A stretch of 64,000 nucleotides of DNA, taken from Pantoea eucalypti. Lineage in GTDB: Bacteria > Pseudomonadota > Gammaproteobacteria > Enterobacterales > Enterobacteriaceae. The stretch's first letter is position 1; each line of letters begins with the position of its first letter. The notes under the pieces are model-generated. The model ran no database searches. It was not told the DNA's origin and saw only the letters and a program-made list of their open reading frames with translations. The stretch covers positions 1,984,001 through 2,048,000 of the forward strand of contig NZ_CP045720.1 in NCBI RefSeq assembly GCF_009646115.1. The letters run 5' to 3'. The position numbers and the translations under genes are program-made. Positions 27,186-36,808 of this stretch are shown piece after piece.

Positions 27186-28520
27186 TTGACCAGCATCGAG
27201 GCGGTAGATGTCCGCCAGCTTATCAACCAGCAGCAACTGAGCCCCTGGCAAAAGCGGCTCATTGCTCTCTGCTTTATCGTGGTAGCACTCGATGGCATGG
27301 ACATTGCGATTATGGGTTTTATTGCGCCGACGCTTAAAGCCGCGTGGGGCGTAACAAATCATCAGCTCGGCGTTGTCATCAGCGCCGCCTTAATCGGTCT
27401 GGCGCTGGGTGCGATGGTAGCGGGGCCGCTGGCTGACCGTTATGGCCGTCGCATGATGATTATCTTAAGCGTTTTCTTTTTTGGTCTCTGGACGCTGGCA
27501 ACCGCGCTGTCACAAAACATTGAACAGATGATGCTGTTCCGCTTCCTGACCGGGCTGGGGCTGGGTGCCGCAATGCCCAACGTCGGTACGCTGGTGGCGG
27601 AGTATGCGCCTGAACGGCGGCGGGCATTTCTTATCACCGTTGTGTTCTGCGGCTTCACCTTTGGCGCGGCCAGCGGGGGATTTGCCGCTTCATGGCTGCT
27701 CCCGCGCTATAACTGGCACTCCGTGCTGCTACTGGGCGGCATACTGCCGCTGCTGGTGCTGCCATTACTGATTCGTGGCCTGCCGGAATCCGTGCGATTC
27801 CTCATCAGTCGTGGTGCACCGGCTGCCCGCATTCACGCCATCCTTGATCGGATGATGCCGGGCAAAACCCGACCAGACTGTGCGTTTCACGCGCCGGAAG
27901 TCAGCGTGCCGGCGGGTGGCGCGATCGGCACCGTCCTGTCACGCCGCTATCTGTTTGGCAGCACGATGCTGTGGGGTGGCTATTTTATGGGACTGTTCAT
28001 GGTCTACCTGATTGGCAGCTGGCTGCCATCACTGGTCAACACGCTGGGCATGTCTGTCACCGAAGCGGCGATTATCACCGCGATGTATCAGGCTGGCGGG
28101 ACGCTGGGATCGTTGTTTGCAGGCTGGATGATGGATCGCTTTAATGCCAATCTGGCGCTGGCAGCGATTTACGGCTGTGGCGGGCTGTTTATCGTGGCCC
28201 TTGGCTTTTCGCCAGCCGAAGTGGGCATGATGAGCGCAATCGCTTTTTGCAGTGGCTTCTGTTTCAACGGCGCTAACACCGGCATGAATGCCTTATCCGC
28301 CAGCTACTATCCCACGCACGCACGCGCCACTGGCTCCAGCTGGATGCATGGTGTGGGCCGCATTGGTGCGATTTTAAGCGCTTTCGTCGGTGCAGAGATG
28401 ATGTCACTCGGCTGGTCTTTCAGCGTTATCTTTCTGCTGCTGGCGATACCGGCTGTGATCACTACCCTGATGCTGCTGTTAAAAAACCGCTATGGCTTTA
28501 AGCCGATCACAGATTCGTGA
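27186..28520 (+). CDS. MFS transporter, aromatic acid:H+ symporter (AAHS) type
   Basis: A 444-aa, 12-helix carrier. It shows the AAHS signature DGMDIAIMGF in helix 1 (about 38-47), the MFS loop motif GPLADRYGRRMM (about 80-91) and its weaker repeat in the second half (GWMMDRFNANLA). Relatives such as PcaK and BenK take up benzoate-type acids. TTG at 27186 with GGGAG six bases upstream is the only well-placed start in frame. It is followed by hglS after 67 nt and probably forms one transcript with it. Given hglS, a dicarboxylic oxo-acid or lysine-degradation intermediate is an alternative substrate. Confidence 0.82.
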   Translation: MTSIEAVDVRQLINQQQLSPWQKRLIALCFIVVALDGMDIAIMGFIAPTLKAAWGVTNHQLGVVISAALIGLALGAMVAGPLADRYGRRMMIILSVFFFGLWTLATALSQNIEQMMLFRFLTGLGLGAAMPNVGTLVAEYAPERRRAFLITVVFCGFTFGAASGGFAASWLLPRYNWHSVLLLGGILPLLVLPLLIRGLPESVRFLISRGAPAARIHAILDRMMPGKTRPDCAFHAPEVSVPAGGAIGTVLSRRYLFGSTMLWGGYFMGLFMVYLIGSWLPSLVNTLGMSVTEAAIITAMYQAGGTLGSLFAGWMMDRFNANLALAAIYGCGGLFIVALGFSPAEVGMMSAIAFCSGFCFNGANTGMNALSASYYPTHARATGSSWMHGVGRIGAILSAFVGAEMMSLGWSFSVIFLLLAIPAVITTLMLLLKNRYGFKPITDS

Positions 28521-28587
28521 TTTTTTCCACTGGCGCCAGCGCGTTGCATTACATTAGCAGCAACGATCATGGTGTCAGGTGGATAAG

Positions 28588-29931
28588 ATGGACAACTTTA
28601 TCAGTGCGGACCTCATCCGCACCCGTTTCTCTCAGGCAATGTCAGCCATGTATCAGCAGGAAGTGCCGCAATATGGCACGCTGATGCAGTTGGTCGCAAC
28701 CGTTAATGAACGCGTACTGGAAGCGGATAGTGCGCTGAAAGATCGCCTCACGGCTGCTGATGAAATCGGCCGACTTAATGTTGAACGTCATGGCGCGATC
28801 CGTGTCGGCACCGCAGACGAACTCGCCACACTGCGACAGGTGTTTGCAGTGATGGGAATGCATCCGGTTGGCTATTACGATCTCTCTCAGGCAGGGGTGC
28901 CGGTGCACTCCACCGCGTTCCGGCCAGTAACCGATGCGGCACTGCGGCGCAACCCCTTCCGGGTCTTTACCTCGCTGTTACGCCCTGAACTGATCGACGA
29001 TGCGGCGCTGCGCGAAAAAGCGGCGGAGATTCTCTCTGCGCGCAACATTTTCACTCCCCGTTGCCGGGCGTTGCTGCAACTGCATCAGCAGCAGGGCGGA
29101 TTAACGGAGGAGCAGGCCGGTGAATTTGTGACTGAAGCGCTGGAAACCTTCCGCTGGCATGCTCACAGCAGTGTAGACAGCCAGACCTATCAGGCGCTGA
29201 ACCAGCAGCACCGGCTGATTGCGGATGTAGTCTGCTTTCCCGGTTGTCACATCAACCATCTTACGCCGCGCACACTGGATATCGACCGTGTCCAGCAACT
29301 GATGCCGTCGCGCGGTATCGATCCGAAAACCCTGATCGAGGGGCCGCCTCGTCGTCAGGTCCCCATCCTGTTACGTCAAACCAGCTTTAAAGCGCTGGAA
29401 GAGCCGATCATCTTTAAAGAAGGTCATCAGGGAACGCATACGGCGCGCTTCGGGGAAATTGAGCAGCGCGGGGCAGCGCTGACGCCCGCAGGACGCGCAC
29501 TCTACGATCGATTACTGAGCGAGGCGGGCAGCGGTCAGGATAATCAGCAACACCAGCAACATCTGTCGACGATTTTCCGCGATTTCCCTGACGACGAAAC
29601 CACGCTGCGCCAGCAGGGACTGGCGTGGTTTCATTATCGCCTGAGCGAAAAGGGTATTGCTACGCCGCCTGCCCAGGGGGAATCGCTGGAGACCCTTATC
29701 AAAGAAGGGCGTGTACTGGCTGACCCCATCACCTATGAGGATTTTCTTCCCGTGAGCGCAGCAGGCATTTTTCAGTCTAACCTTGGCGATCGGGCGCAGG
29801 TTCGTTCGGCGGGACAGGCGAGCCGGCAGGCGTTTGAAGCCGCATTGGGTACCCCTGTGCTGGATGAAATGGCGTTATATGAAGAGCGCCAGCAGCGCTC
29901 ACTGGCGCAGTGCGGCCTGCGCGAGGCCTGA
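28588..29931 (+). CDS. ydcJ: HglS/YdcJ-type 2-oxoadipate dioxygenase/decarboxylase
   Basis: A 447-aa DUF1338 enzyme, the same length as E. coli YdcJ. In Pseudomonas putida HglS, an Fe(II) enzyme, turns 2-oxoadipate into D-2-hydroxyglutarate during D-lysine catabolism. Likely metal ligands His68 (ERHGAIR), His224 (CHINHLTPR) and Glu290 (RFGEIEQRG) are present, as is Arg72, which binds substrate in HglS. ATG 28588 with GGTGG upstream is chosen over the GTG three codons earlier. It follows the MFS gene; no other lysine-degradation gene is visible in the window. Confidence 0.85.
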   Translation: MDNFISADLIRTRFSQAMSAMYQQEVPQYGTLMQLVATVNERVLEADSALKDRLTAADEIGRLNVERHGAIRVGTADELATLRQVFAVMGMHPVGYYDLSQAGVPVHSTAFRPVTDAALRRNPFRVFTSLLRPELIDDAALREKAAEILSARNIFTPRCRALLQLHQQQGGLTEEQAGEFVTEALETFRWHAHSSVDSQTYQALNQQHRLIADVVCFPGCHINHLTPRTLDIDRVQQLMPSRGIDPKTLIEGPPRRQVPILLRQTSFKALEEPIIFKEGHQGTHTARFGEIEQRGAALTPAGRALYDRLLSEAGSGQDNQQHQQHLSTIFRDFPDDETTLRQQGLAWFHYRLSEKGIATPPAQGESLETLIKEGRVLADPITYEDFLPVSAAGIFQSNLGDRAQVRSAGQASRQAFEAALGTPVLDEMALYEERQQRSLAQCGLREA

Positions 29932-29940
29932 CAGTGTCTA

Positions 29941-29962
29941 CGGGCAACGTCTTCGTTGCCCG
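29941..29962 (+). terminator. stem-loop after hglS
   Basis: CGGGCAACG pairs with CGTTGCCCG around a TCTT tetraloop ten bases past the stop. No T run follows, so it may act as an mRNA 3' end protector rather than a full terminator. Confidence 0.45.
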
Positions 29963-30359
29963 CGTTGCTCTCTTCACCACAGCCCTGTTAAGCGGATGGT
30001 CCTGATGGAAGGTAATCGATCAGGCCTGTTCAGTTCACCTGGAAAAAAGACGCTTCACCATCCAGCGCAAATTTACCGGCGTGAGTATCCTGATGTGTTA
30101 GAAAACTGACTAATTATTTGCAGTAAAAACGCGTGGGACGCGTGAGAAATGTGGATATCGTCGGCGCTGACAACGCATTCACGTGCTGGGGAAACGTAAA
30201 CAACGTTAATCCCTGGTCATCACTGACGCTCTTAACCTGTTGATGGGCATGTTAACCCCTGCATCTCTCGCTTCGGCATATTCTGCAAATCCCCTCCGTA
30301 CCTGGACAATACTGGCGTGCCTGCAAATAATGGAGGAACGTTTAGACAGGGAAACAGGA
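29963..30359. other. gap between hglS and the esterase gene
   Basis: 397 nt in which I see no convincing gene. The frame in phase with the esterase is open from 30240, but its first 40 codons show no family resemblance. GGAGG occurs at 30332 without a start at proper distance. Confidence 0.4.
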
Positions 30360-31880
30360 ATGAAAAACGAAACGGGTCTGAGGATCATGACTGCTGAGGG
30401 AGAGTTACGTGGAGGCATGGATGATGACCTTTTCGTATTTAAAGGCATACCTTATGCGGCGGCACCGCAGGGCGCACTACGCTGGCGCCCGCCTCAGCCA
30501 GTGATACCGTGGCAGCATGTGCGCGATGCCACGGCGTTCGGGTCATCTGCCTGGCAAAATCGCACGTATTGCCAGGCTGTGGGCGGCGGCGATCCCGGTG
30601 AGTTTAGTGAAGATTGTCTCTACCTGAATGTCTGGACACCCGATGTCGAACCGTCAACGCCGCTGCCGGTGATGGTGTGGCTGCACGGAGGAGGCTACAC
30701 CATTGGTGCGGGCGGCCTGGCACCGTACAGCGGCAAACCGCTGGCGTCCCGGGGCGCAGTGGTGGTCACCCTTAACTACCGACTGGGTCATCTCGGCTTC
30801 TTCTCACACCCGGCCCTGGACGCTGAGTATCCTGCCGCGGGCACGGTAAACAACTTTGGTCTGCTTGACCAGATTGCCGCACTGCAGTGGGTGCAGCGCA
30901 ACATTCCTGCATTCGGCGGCGACCGCCGCAATGTGACGCTTTTCGGTGAATCCTCTGGTGCGCGCAGTGTGCTGTCACTCTGCTGTTCACCACTGGCCGA
31001 AGGGCTGTTTCACAAAGGCATCGTACAGAGCGCCTATAGCCTGCCGGACACGCCGCTGAAAAAAGCGCGTCAGCAGGGCGTCGCTGTAGCCCGCCATTTT
31101 GGACTGCCGGCCGATGTCAGCGCAGAGGCGTTGCGCGCACTGCCCGCTGACGCCTTCTGGTCGCTGGACGGCCCACTGGCGATTCCGCCGGTACCCATTG
31201 CCGGTGACGCCGTTTTGCCTGAGCCCATGTTGAAAACCTTTATGGCGGCAAAACAGCACCGTCTGCCGCTGATGGCAGGCAGTAACAGCGATGAGGCCAG
31301 CGTTCTGGAATATTTTGGTGTTGATGCTACTGCAGTGCTGCAGCAGTTACGCGACAAAAATCGACTCACTTACCGTACGCTTAAATGGATGTATGACATC
31401 CATGACGATCATCTATTGGGACGCGCCGTGGCACGCGATATGGCTTTCACGCTGGTGCCATGGCTGGTGATGCGGGCACAGCACAATGCGGGCATGCCGG
31501 GCTGGCGATACTGGTTTGATTATGTTTCAGAGCATGCGTACGATCTCTATCCACACGGTACCTGGCACGGTAATGAAGTGCCCTATGTATTGAATACTTT
31601 GAGCCAGATGCCCGATCCCAACGAAAATCGTCCGTTCAGTGATACCGATCGGGCCTTTGCTGAGCAGGTCAGTGACTACTGGTTTACCTTCGCCCGAGAT
31701 GCCACAGAATATAAGCACCAGCTGGAAGGCGAGGTCGCCTGGCCCGCCTGGCATCCGGGGCAGGATGTGACAATGTCACTTGGTCAGGAGCATAAAAGCG
31801 GATTGGTTCTGAAGCGAAACTTTATGCGCGCCCGAATGCGTCTCTTCAGATTATTAATGACGCATCTGGTCAGGCTGTAG
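30360..31880 (+). CDS. type-B carboxylesterase
   Basis: A 506-aa alpha/beta hydrolase of the carboxylesterase/cholinesterase family. It shows FKGIPYAAAP (27-36), EDCLYLNVWTP (84-94), the oxyanion loop HGGGY (109-113), the nucleophile Ser198 in FGESSGARS, the acidic residue in AGSNSDEAS and the His in WHGNEVPYV. No signal peptide follows the chosen ATG, so it is probably cytosolic, like the p-nitrobenzyl esterases. An upstream ATG at 30330 is an alternative start. The physiological ester is unknown. It stands alone on the plus strand. Confidence 0.88.
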   Translation: MKNETGLRIMTAEGELRGGMDDDLFVFKGIPYAAAPQGALRWRPPQPVIPWQHVRDATAFGSSAWQNRTYCQAVGGGDPGEFSEDCLYLNVWTPDVEPSTPLPVMVWLHGGGYTIGAGGLAPYSGKPLASRGAVVVTLNYRLGHLGFFSHPALDAEYPAAGTVNNFGLLDQIAALQWVQRNIPAFGGDRRNVTLFGESSGARSVLSLCCSPLAEGLFHKGIVQSAYSLPDTPLKKARQQGVAVARHFGLPADVSAEALRALPADAFWSLDGPLAIPPVPIAGDAVLPEPMLKTFMAAKQHRLPLMAGSNSDEASVLEYFGVDATAVLQQLRDKNRLTYRTLKWMYDIHDDHLLGRAVARDMAFTLVPWLVMRAQHNAGMPGWRYWFDYVSEHAYDLYPHGTWHGNEVPYVLNTLSQMPDPNENRPFSDTDRAFAEQVSDYWFTFARDATEYKHQLEGEVAWPAWHPGQDVTMSLGQEHKSGLVLKRNFMRARMRLFRLLMTHLVRL

Positions 31881-32023
31881 GTGTGCCATTAAGATTAGCC
31901 TGCTAATCATTAAATTTTTCAAATGAAATTAATCTGCTTAATTAACTGTAAGGTATTAAAATTTGAGAATTTTACAGCGTTAAATCCTATTTGACGCTGT
32001 AAAATAATAGGTAACAAAACAGT

Positions 32024-32050
32024 TACATTTTCACCTTCCTGTGCCGATAA
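32024..32050 (+). promoter_or_regulatory. FliA (sigma-28) promoter of the chemoreceptor gene
   Basis: TACATTTT, an 11-nt spacer, then GCCGATAA. The -10 is a perfect match and the -35 matches 6 of 8 to the FliA consensus TAAAGTTT-N11-GCCGATAA. It is placed 48 nt before the ATG, leaving a short leader with AGGA. Confidence 0.85.
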
Positions 32051-32097
32051 ACCTCCTATGCCCGACGCTTGCGGGTCAACGTGTATAGGATTTTGGT

Positions 32098-33762
32098 ATG
32101 GGAATGCTCAAAAATTTTACCATTCGCGCAGTGATGCTCACGATTCTGGGGCTGTTTTGCTTACTGTGGACCGGCGTCGGGCTGTATAGCATCCACTCTC
32201 TTGGCGCGCTCAGCGAAGGCAACGAGGTTGACCGTCATCTGGTTGAGCAAATGACGGTGCTGAGCAAAGGAAACGATCAATATTTTCGTGTTGTCACGCG
32301 CTTGTCCCGTGTGATGGAAAGCAAAGCGGCAGGTAAAACCCTGACCGACGAATCGTACGCGCCGGTGCAACAGGCGCTGGATGGTATGACCCAGCAACTG
32401 GCACGCTTCAAACAGCTCGCCCCCGGTCCGATGAACCCGGAAGTCGTGGATGGTGTGATTCAGAGCTGGCAGAAGCTGCTGGATGAAGGCGTAACGCCAC
32501 AATTTCAGCTGGCGCGTCAGCCAACACCTGATGCTTATCGCCAGCAGGCGAACAACGTCACTCCGGCATTAAGCCGCGCGTTTGGCGTCAGCGCAGAGAA
32601 ATTCAGTCAGGGTGCAGCTCAAAAGCTGGATACCACCCGCGTTGAAGTTGATCACCTCACCGCGACGACGAAAACAATAATTACCATCACGGTCATCATT
32701 GGTCTGTTTATTCTGCTGTTTACCGACCGCTATCTGGTAACGATGCTGGTTCGTCCGCTGGAAAGCATTCGCAACCATTTCGCCGTGATTGCCACGGGTG
32801 ACCTCAGCCAGCCGGTCAATGAATTCGGTCGCAACTGTGTGGGTAAACTGGTTCCGCTGCTGAGCGCCATGCAGGATAGCCTGCGTGAAGCGGTTAGCGC
32901 CATTCGCAGCGGTACTGAGAATATCTCGCGTGGGGCGGCAGAAATTTCTGCAGGTAACAATGATCTCTCATCACGCACTGAAGAGCAGGCCGCTGCGCTG
33001 GAGCAGACTGCAGCCAGCATGGAGCAGTTGACTGCTACGGTGAAATTCAACGCTGATAACGCCCGTCAGGCCAGCCTGCTGGCTGAAACCGCCACCACGA
33101 CGGCACAGCGAGGCGGCCAGCTGGTCAGCGAAGTGGTCAGCACCATGGATGGCATTTCAGGCAGTTCGAAGAAAATTGCTGAGATCACCAACGTGATTAA
33201 CGGTATCGCTTTCCAGACCAATATTCTGGCGCTGAACGCCGCCGTTGAAGCGGCTCGTGCCGGTGAACAGGGTCGGGGTTTTGCTGTAGTGGCGTCTGAA
33301 GTACGTAACCTTGCCCAGCGCAGTGCCAATGCGGCCAAAGAGATCGCGACTCTGATTGAAGAGTCCGTTCAGCGTGTGGGTAAAGGCGCCGAGCTGGTGA
33401 GCACCACCGGCGGCACCATGAATAATATTCTGAAATCGGTACAGGATGTGGATGCGATTATGAAACAGATCGCCTCCGCCTCAGAAGAGCAGAGCAAAGG
33501 CATTTCTCAGGTGGGAACAGCAGTCACAGAAATGGACAGTGTCACGCAGCAAAACGCCTCACTGGTTGAAGAGGTTTCCGCCGCCGCAAGCGCGCTGGCG
33601 CTGCAGACAGAAGCGCTGCAGGCCTCTGTGTCGAAGTTCCGTCTTTCCAGTGAACGCCAGAGCGCACCTGTCACCGGCAATAAACCGGCTGCGCCAAAAG
33701 CCCCGGTGCTAAGTGCGCCTCAGGCCAAACCTGCTGATAATGGCGACTGGGTCACCTTCTGA
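32098..33762 (+). CDS. methyl-accepting chemotaxis protein
   Basis: A 554-aa Tar/Tsr-type chemoreceptor. TM1 is at about 10-31, the periplasmic four-helix ligand domain at about 33-190, TM2 at about 193-213, HAMP at about 214-268, and a long cytoplasmic coiled-coil has the invariant tip around [20 protein letters not shown]. It ends in DWVTF, an NWETF-like pentapeptide for docking CheR/CheB, so it is a full high-abundance-type receptor. The ligand is unknown. No other chemotaxis gene is adjacent; the FliA promoter ties it to the flagellar regulon. Its 3' end overlaps the opposing LysR gene by 43 nt. Confidence 0.94.
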   Translation: MGMLKNFTIRAVMLTILGLFCLLWTGVGLYSIHSLGALSEGNEVDRHLVEQMTVLSKGNDQYFRVVTRLSRVMESKAAGKTLTDESYAPVQQALDGMTQQLARFKQLAPGPMNPEVVDGVIQSWQKLLDEGVTPQFQLARQPTPDAYRQQANNVTPALSRAFGVSAEKFSQGAAQKLDTTRVEVDHLTATTKTIITITVIIGLFILLFTDRYLVTMLVRPLESIRNHFAVIATGDLSQPVNEFGRNCVGKLVPLLSAMQDSLREAVSAIRSGTENISRGAAEISAGNNDLSSRTEEQAAALEQTAASMEQLTATVKFNADNARQASLLAETATTTAQRGGQLVSEVVSTMDGISGSSKKIAEITNVINGIAFQTNILALNAAVEAARAGEQGRGFAVVASEVRNLAQRSANAAKEIATLIEESVQRVGKGAELVSTTGGTMNNILKSVQDVDAIMKQIASASEEQSKGISQVGTAVTEMDSVTQQNASLVEEVSAAASALALQTEALQASVSKFRLSSERQSAPVTGNKPAAPKAPVLSAPQAKPADNGDWVTF

Positions 33763-34601
33763 TCCCGGCTAAGCCACGCCACCAGTTCCGCCAGGAACGG
33801 TGGCGCATCCTGCGCAGGCCGTTGCAGTAGACTGTAAACGGCGCCCGTTTTAACCTCGCCAGCGAACGGCTTAATCAGCCTGCCGCTGGCGATATCACTC
33901 TCCACCAGATTGCTGTCGGCAATCGCCACGCCAAATCCCTGAATCGCTGCACTGATCGCTAAATCCATCGTGGCAAAATGCTGGTTTCGCTTCATGCTGA
34001 GTGTGACCTGCTGCGCTTTCAGCCAGCACTGCCAGTCACGGGTGTCTGCGGTGGGATGCAAAAAGGTCATGGCAGTCAGCGCCGCCGGAGAGTCCGGGCA
34101 GGGCTGATTCGCTGCCATTACCGGTGTTAGTGACTCACAGAACAGGCAGACGCCTTCGGGATGCGGCTTGCCATAGACAATCGCGGCATCAAAATTTTCA
34201 AGCTGCGTAGCATGATCCAGCGTTGTCGTCAGGGCCACATGCAGTTCAGGGCGCTGTTGTTCCAGCGCCATCAGCCTGGGGACCAGCCAGCGCATCGCAC
34301 AGGTCGGCGCTTTCAGGCGAATGCTGACCTGACTGCGGCGGACTTTCTCGCTGGCCTTAACCATCAGTTCAAAACCCTGCTGCAATTCGGGTAGCAGCGC
34401 GGCGCCCTGTGGCGTGAGCCGCAGGCCACGCGCGTGGCGATCAAACAGTGTGACACCCAGCCACTGCTCCAGCGCGGCGATCTTGCGACTGACGGCACCC
34501 TGAGTCAGACACAGCTCACGGGCTGCATGGGTCAGATTGAGATGACGGGCGGTCACCAGAAAGGCGTGAATGGCATTAACCGGCAGCGATAAGCGTGACA
34601 C
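33720..34601 (-). CDS. LysR-family regulator, GcvA-like
   Basis: A 293-aa LysR regulator with the helix-turn-helix at about 18-60 ([31 protein letters not shown]) and an effector domain at about 90-285. The phrase [10 protein letters not shown] and the P-V-N-A-I-H-A-F-L start are typical of the GcvA group. It is divergent from the ybdL aminotransferase gene (124 nt gap), its most probable target. The 3' end runs 43 nt into the end of the chemoreceptor gene on the other strand. Confidence 0.85.
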   Translation of the reverse strand: MSRLSLPVNAIHAFLVTARHLNLTHAARELCLTQGAVSRKIAALEQWLGVTLFDRHARGLRLTPQGAALLPELQQGFELMVKASEKVRRSQVSIRLKAPTCAMRWLVPRLMALEQQRPELHVALTTTLDHATQLENFDAAIVYGKPHPEGVCLFCESLTPVMAANQPCPDSPAALTAMTFLHPTADTRDWQCWLKAQQVTLSMKRNQHFATMDLAISAAIQGFGVAIADSNLVESDIASGRLIKPFAGEVKTGAVYSLLQRPAQDAPPFLAELVAWLSRDQKVTQSPLSAGLA

Positions 34602-34725
34602 AGTGAACCTCAGCTATGCATTTTTGTCATGGCTATTATGACGACATTTCGCTTGCCGACTCAAGTGGCAGCCCGTTGAATAGCGTTTACCGCATCTGAT
34701 CGGTTATGCCCCTGACGGAGAGACT

Positions 34726-35892
34726 ATGTCCCTGAAAACGCCTGTCGCTATCCACTCAAAATTGCCGGACGTCGGCACCACTATTTTCAGCGTGATTGGC
34801 CAGCTCTCGGCGCAGCATCAGGCGATCAACCTGTCGCAGGGTGCGCCCAACTTCCCCTGCGATCCGGCGCTGGTCGACTCTGTCAGTCGCGCGATGCTGG
34901 AGGGTCATAATCAGTATGCCGCCATGATGGGCCTGCCGGCCTTGCGCGAGGCGCTCGCCAGTAAAGTGGAGGCGCTCTATGGCCAGAAATATGATCCTGC
35001 CCGTGAAGTGCTGATCACCGGCAGCGCCAGCCAGGGGCTTTATATGGCGATTACCGCGCTGGTGCATCAGGGCGATGAAGTGATCTTCTTTGAACCGGCA
35101 TTTGACAGCTATGCACCGGTGGTGCGGTTGCAGGGCGGTACGCCGATAGGCCTGAAGTTACAGGTGCCGTCATTTGCCATCGACTGGGATGCGCTGCGGG
35201 CGGCGATCACACCGCGCACCCGCATGATCATCATTAATACACCGCACAACCCCAGCGCGCAGGTACTGACGCCTGATGACCTTAATCAGCTGGCAGCGTT
35301 AATTCGCAATACCGATATCGTGGTGCTCTCCGATGAAGTCTATGAGCATATTGTGTTTGATGGTCACTCTCACTGTGGCATGGCAACGCACCCGGAACTG
35401 GCGGCGCGCAGCGTCATCGTCTCCTCGTTTGGTAAAACCTTCCACGTCACGGGCTGGCGGGTGGGTTACTGCCTGGCGCCGGCAGCGCTGATGACCGAAC
35501 TGGTGAAAGTGCATCAGTTTATGATGTACGCCGCCGACACGCCGATGCAGGTGGGTTTCGCACACTACCTGCAGCGGCCGGAGAACTACCTGTCGCTCAG
35601 CGCCTTCTATGAGCAGAAACGCGATCGCCTGATCACCCTGATGCAAAATTCGCCGTTCCAGCTGCTGCCGAGTGCCGGTTCGTTCTTTATGCTCGCCAGC
35701 TATGGACATTTCAGTGACGAGCCGGACAGTGAAATGGTAAAACGTCTCATCGTCGATCACGGTGTGGCCACCATACCGCTGTCGGCGTTTTATATGGATG
35801 GCACAGACAACAAACTGATTCGTCTCTCATTTGCGAAAGACGAGGCGACACTAGAGGCTGGCGCAGCGGCGCTATCTGCTTTTTCTCACTGA
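34726..35892 (+). CDS. ybdL: PLP-dependent methionine aminotransferase
   Basis: A 388-aa class I/II aminotransferase closely resembling E. coli YbdL, which transaminates methionine and also His/Phe. NLSQGAPNFP (about 36-45), NQYAAMMGLPALREA (about 64-78), NTPHNPSAQ (about 172-180), DEVYEHI and the PLP-binding Lys in SSFGKTFHVTGWRVGY (about 236-251) are present. GGAG precedes the ATG. It is divergent from the GcvA-like regulator and 60 nt upstream of an amino-acid binding protein, so uptake and transamination may be linked. Confidence 0.88.
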   Translation: MSLKTPVAIHSKLPDVGTTIFSVIGQLSAQHQAINLSQGAPNFPCDPALVDSVSRAMLEGHNQYAAMMGLPALREALASKVEALYGQKYDPAREVLITGSASQGLYMAITALVHQGDEVIFFEPAFDSYAPVVRLQGGTPIGLKLQVPSFAIDWDALRAAITPRTRMIIINTPHNPSAQVLTPDDLNQLAALIRNTDIVVLSDEVYEHIVFDGHSHCGMATHPELAARSVIVSSFGKTFHVTGWRVGYCLAPAALMTELVKVHQFMMYAADTPMQVGFAHYLQRPENYLSLSAFYEQKRDRLITLMQNSPFQLLPSAGSFFMLASYGHFSDEPDSEMVKRLIVDHGVATIPLSAFYMDGTDNKLIRLSFAKDEATLEAGAAALSAFSH

Positions 35893-35952
35893 ATCACGCC
35901 ACCGCGTGAGGCAGCATCGGGAACAGGTAACCAGGACTTTTCGGGGTAAATA

Positions 35953-36729
35953 ATGAAGAAACTGAACGCGCTTTTTCTTGCTCTGGGCATGATGACATCG
36001 GTACAGGCACTGGCACAGGATTTACGTTACGGCGTAGAGTCACAATATCCGCCATTTGAAAGCCGCAATGCTAAAGGGGAGCTGGAAGGCTTTGATATTG
36101 AGCTGGGCAACGCTATCTGTAAGGCCGGCAATTTCAGCTGCCACTGGGTCGAGAGCAGCTTTGATGCGCTGATCCCGGCGCTGCAGGCGAAAAAATTTGA
36201 TGCCATCAACTCGGCGATGAATATCACCGAAGCGCGCGCCAAAAGCATCGCGTTTACGCAGCCGATCTACCGTATTCCGACCATGCTTGTGGCGAAAAAC
36301 GGTGAAAATCTGGCACCGACCGCCGACAGTCTCAAAGGTAAAAACATCGGCGTGTTGCAGGGCTCTATTCAGGAAACCTATGCGAAGAAGCACTGGGAGA
36401 CGCAGGGCGTAACGGTCACGTCGTATCAGGATCAGAACCAGGTTTACAACGATATGGTCGCGGGCCGCCTTGATGGCACGCTGGTGATGTCTGCTGCCGG
36501 TCAGTCCGGTTTCCTTGATAAGCCCCAGGGTAAAGGCTTTGGCTTTGTCGGCAAGCCGGTCGAAGATGACGCGATTCTTGGCTCGGGCATCGGCTACGGC
36601 CTGCGCAAAGATGACGCCCAGCTGAAGCAGTCTCTTGATGCGGCGATCGCCAAAGTGCAGGGCGATGGCACCATCAAAAAGCTGGCTGAAAAATACTTCC
36701 CGGGCATTGATGTGAGCGCGAAGCCATAA
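35953..36729 (+). CDS. ABC transporter basic amino acid-binding protein
   Basis: A 258-aa periplasmic binding protein of the ArgT/HisJ family (family 3). The signal peptide covers about 1-21 (ends ALA). The mature part shows YPPFESRNAKGELEGFDIEL, SSFDALIPALQAKKFDAI and MNITEARAKSIAFTQPIY, which place it among lysine/arginine/ornithine/histidine binders. No permease or ATPase genes accompany it, so it must use a transporter encoded elsewhere. A perfect 12-bp stem follows. Confidence 0.88.
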   Translation: MKKLNALFLALGMMTSVQALAQDLRYGVESQYPPFESRNAKGELEGFDIELGNAICKAGNFSCHWVESSFDALIPALQAKKFDAINSAMNITEARAKSIAFTQPIYRIPTMLVAKNGENLAPTADSLKGKNIGVLQGSIQETYAKKHWETQGVTVTSYQDQNQVYNDMVAGRLDGTLVMSAAGQSGFLDKPQGKGFGFVGKPVEDDAILGSGIGYGLRKDDAQLKQSLDAAIAKVQGDGTIKKLAEKYFPGIDVSAKP

Positions 36730-36731
36730 AC

Positions 36732-36760
36732 AGAATCGGGCGCACTCTGCGCCCGATTCT
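36732..36760 (+). terminator. stem-loop after the binding-protein gene
   Basis: AGAATCGGGCGC pairs perfectly with GCGCCCGATTCT around ACTCT, three bases past the stop. No T run follows, so the termination strength is unsure. It also marks the left border of the AT-rich hcp cassette. Confidence 0.6.
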
Positions 36761-36808
36761 CTCCGATTGATTATGTCAGCCTTCATTTTTATCAAACAGT
36801 TCTTAGAT

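Noticed and set aside
30240..30359. N-terminal extension of the esterase
   Set aside because: The extra 40 residues do not fit the family start or a signal peptide with a proper ribosome site; the ATG at 30360 is preferred.
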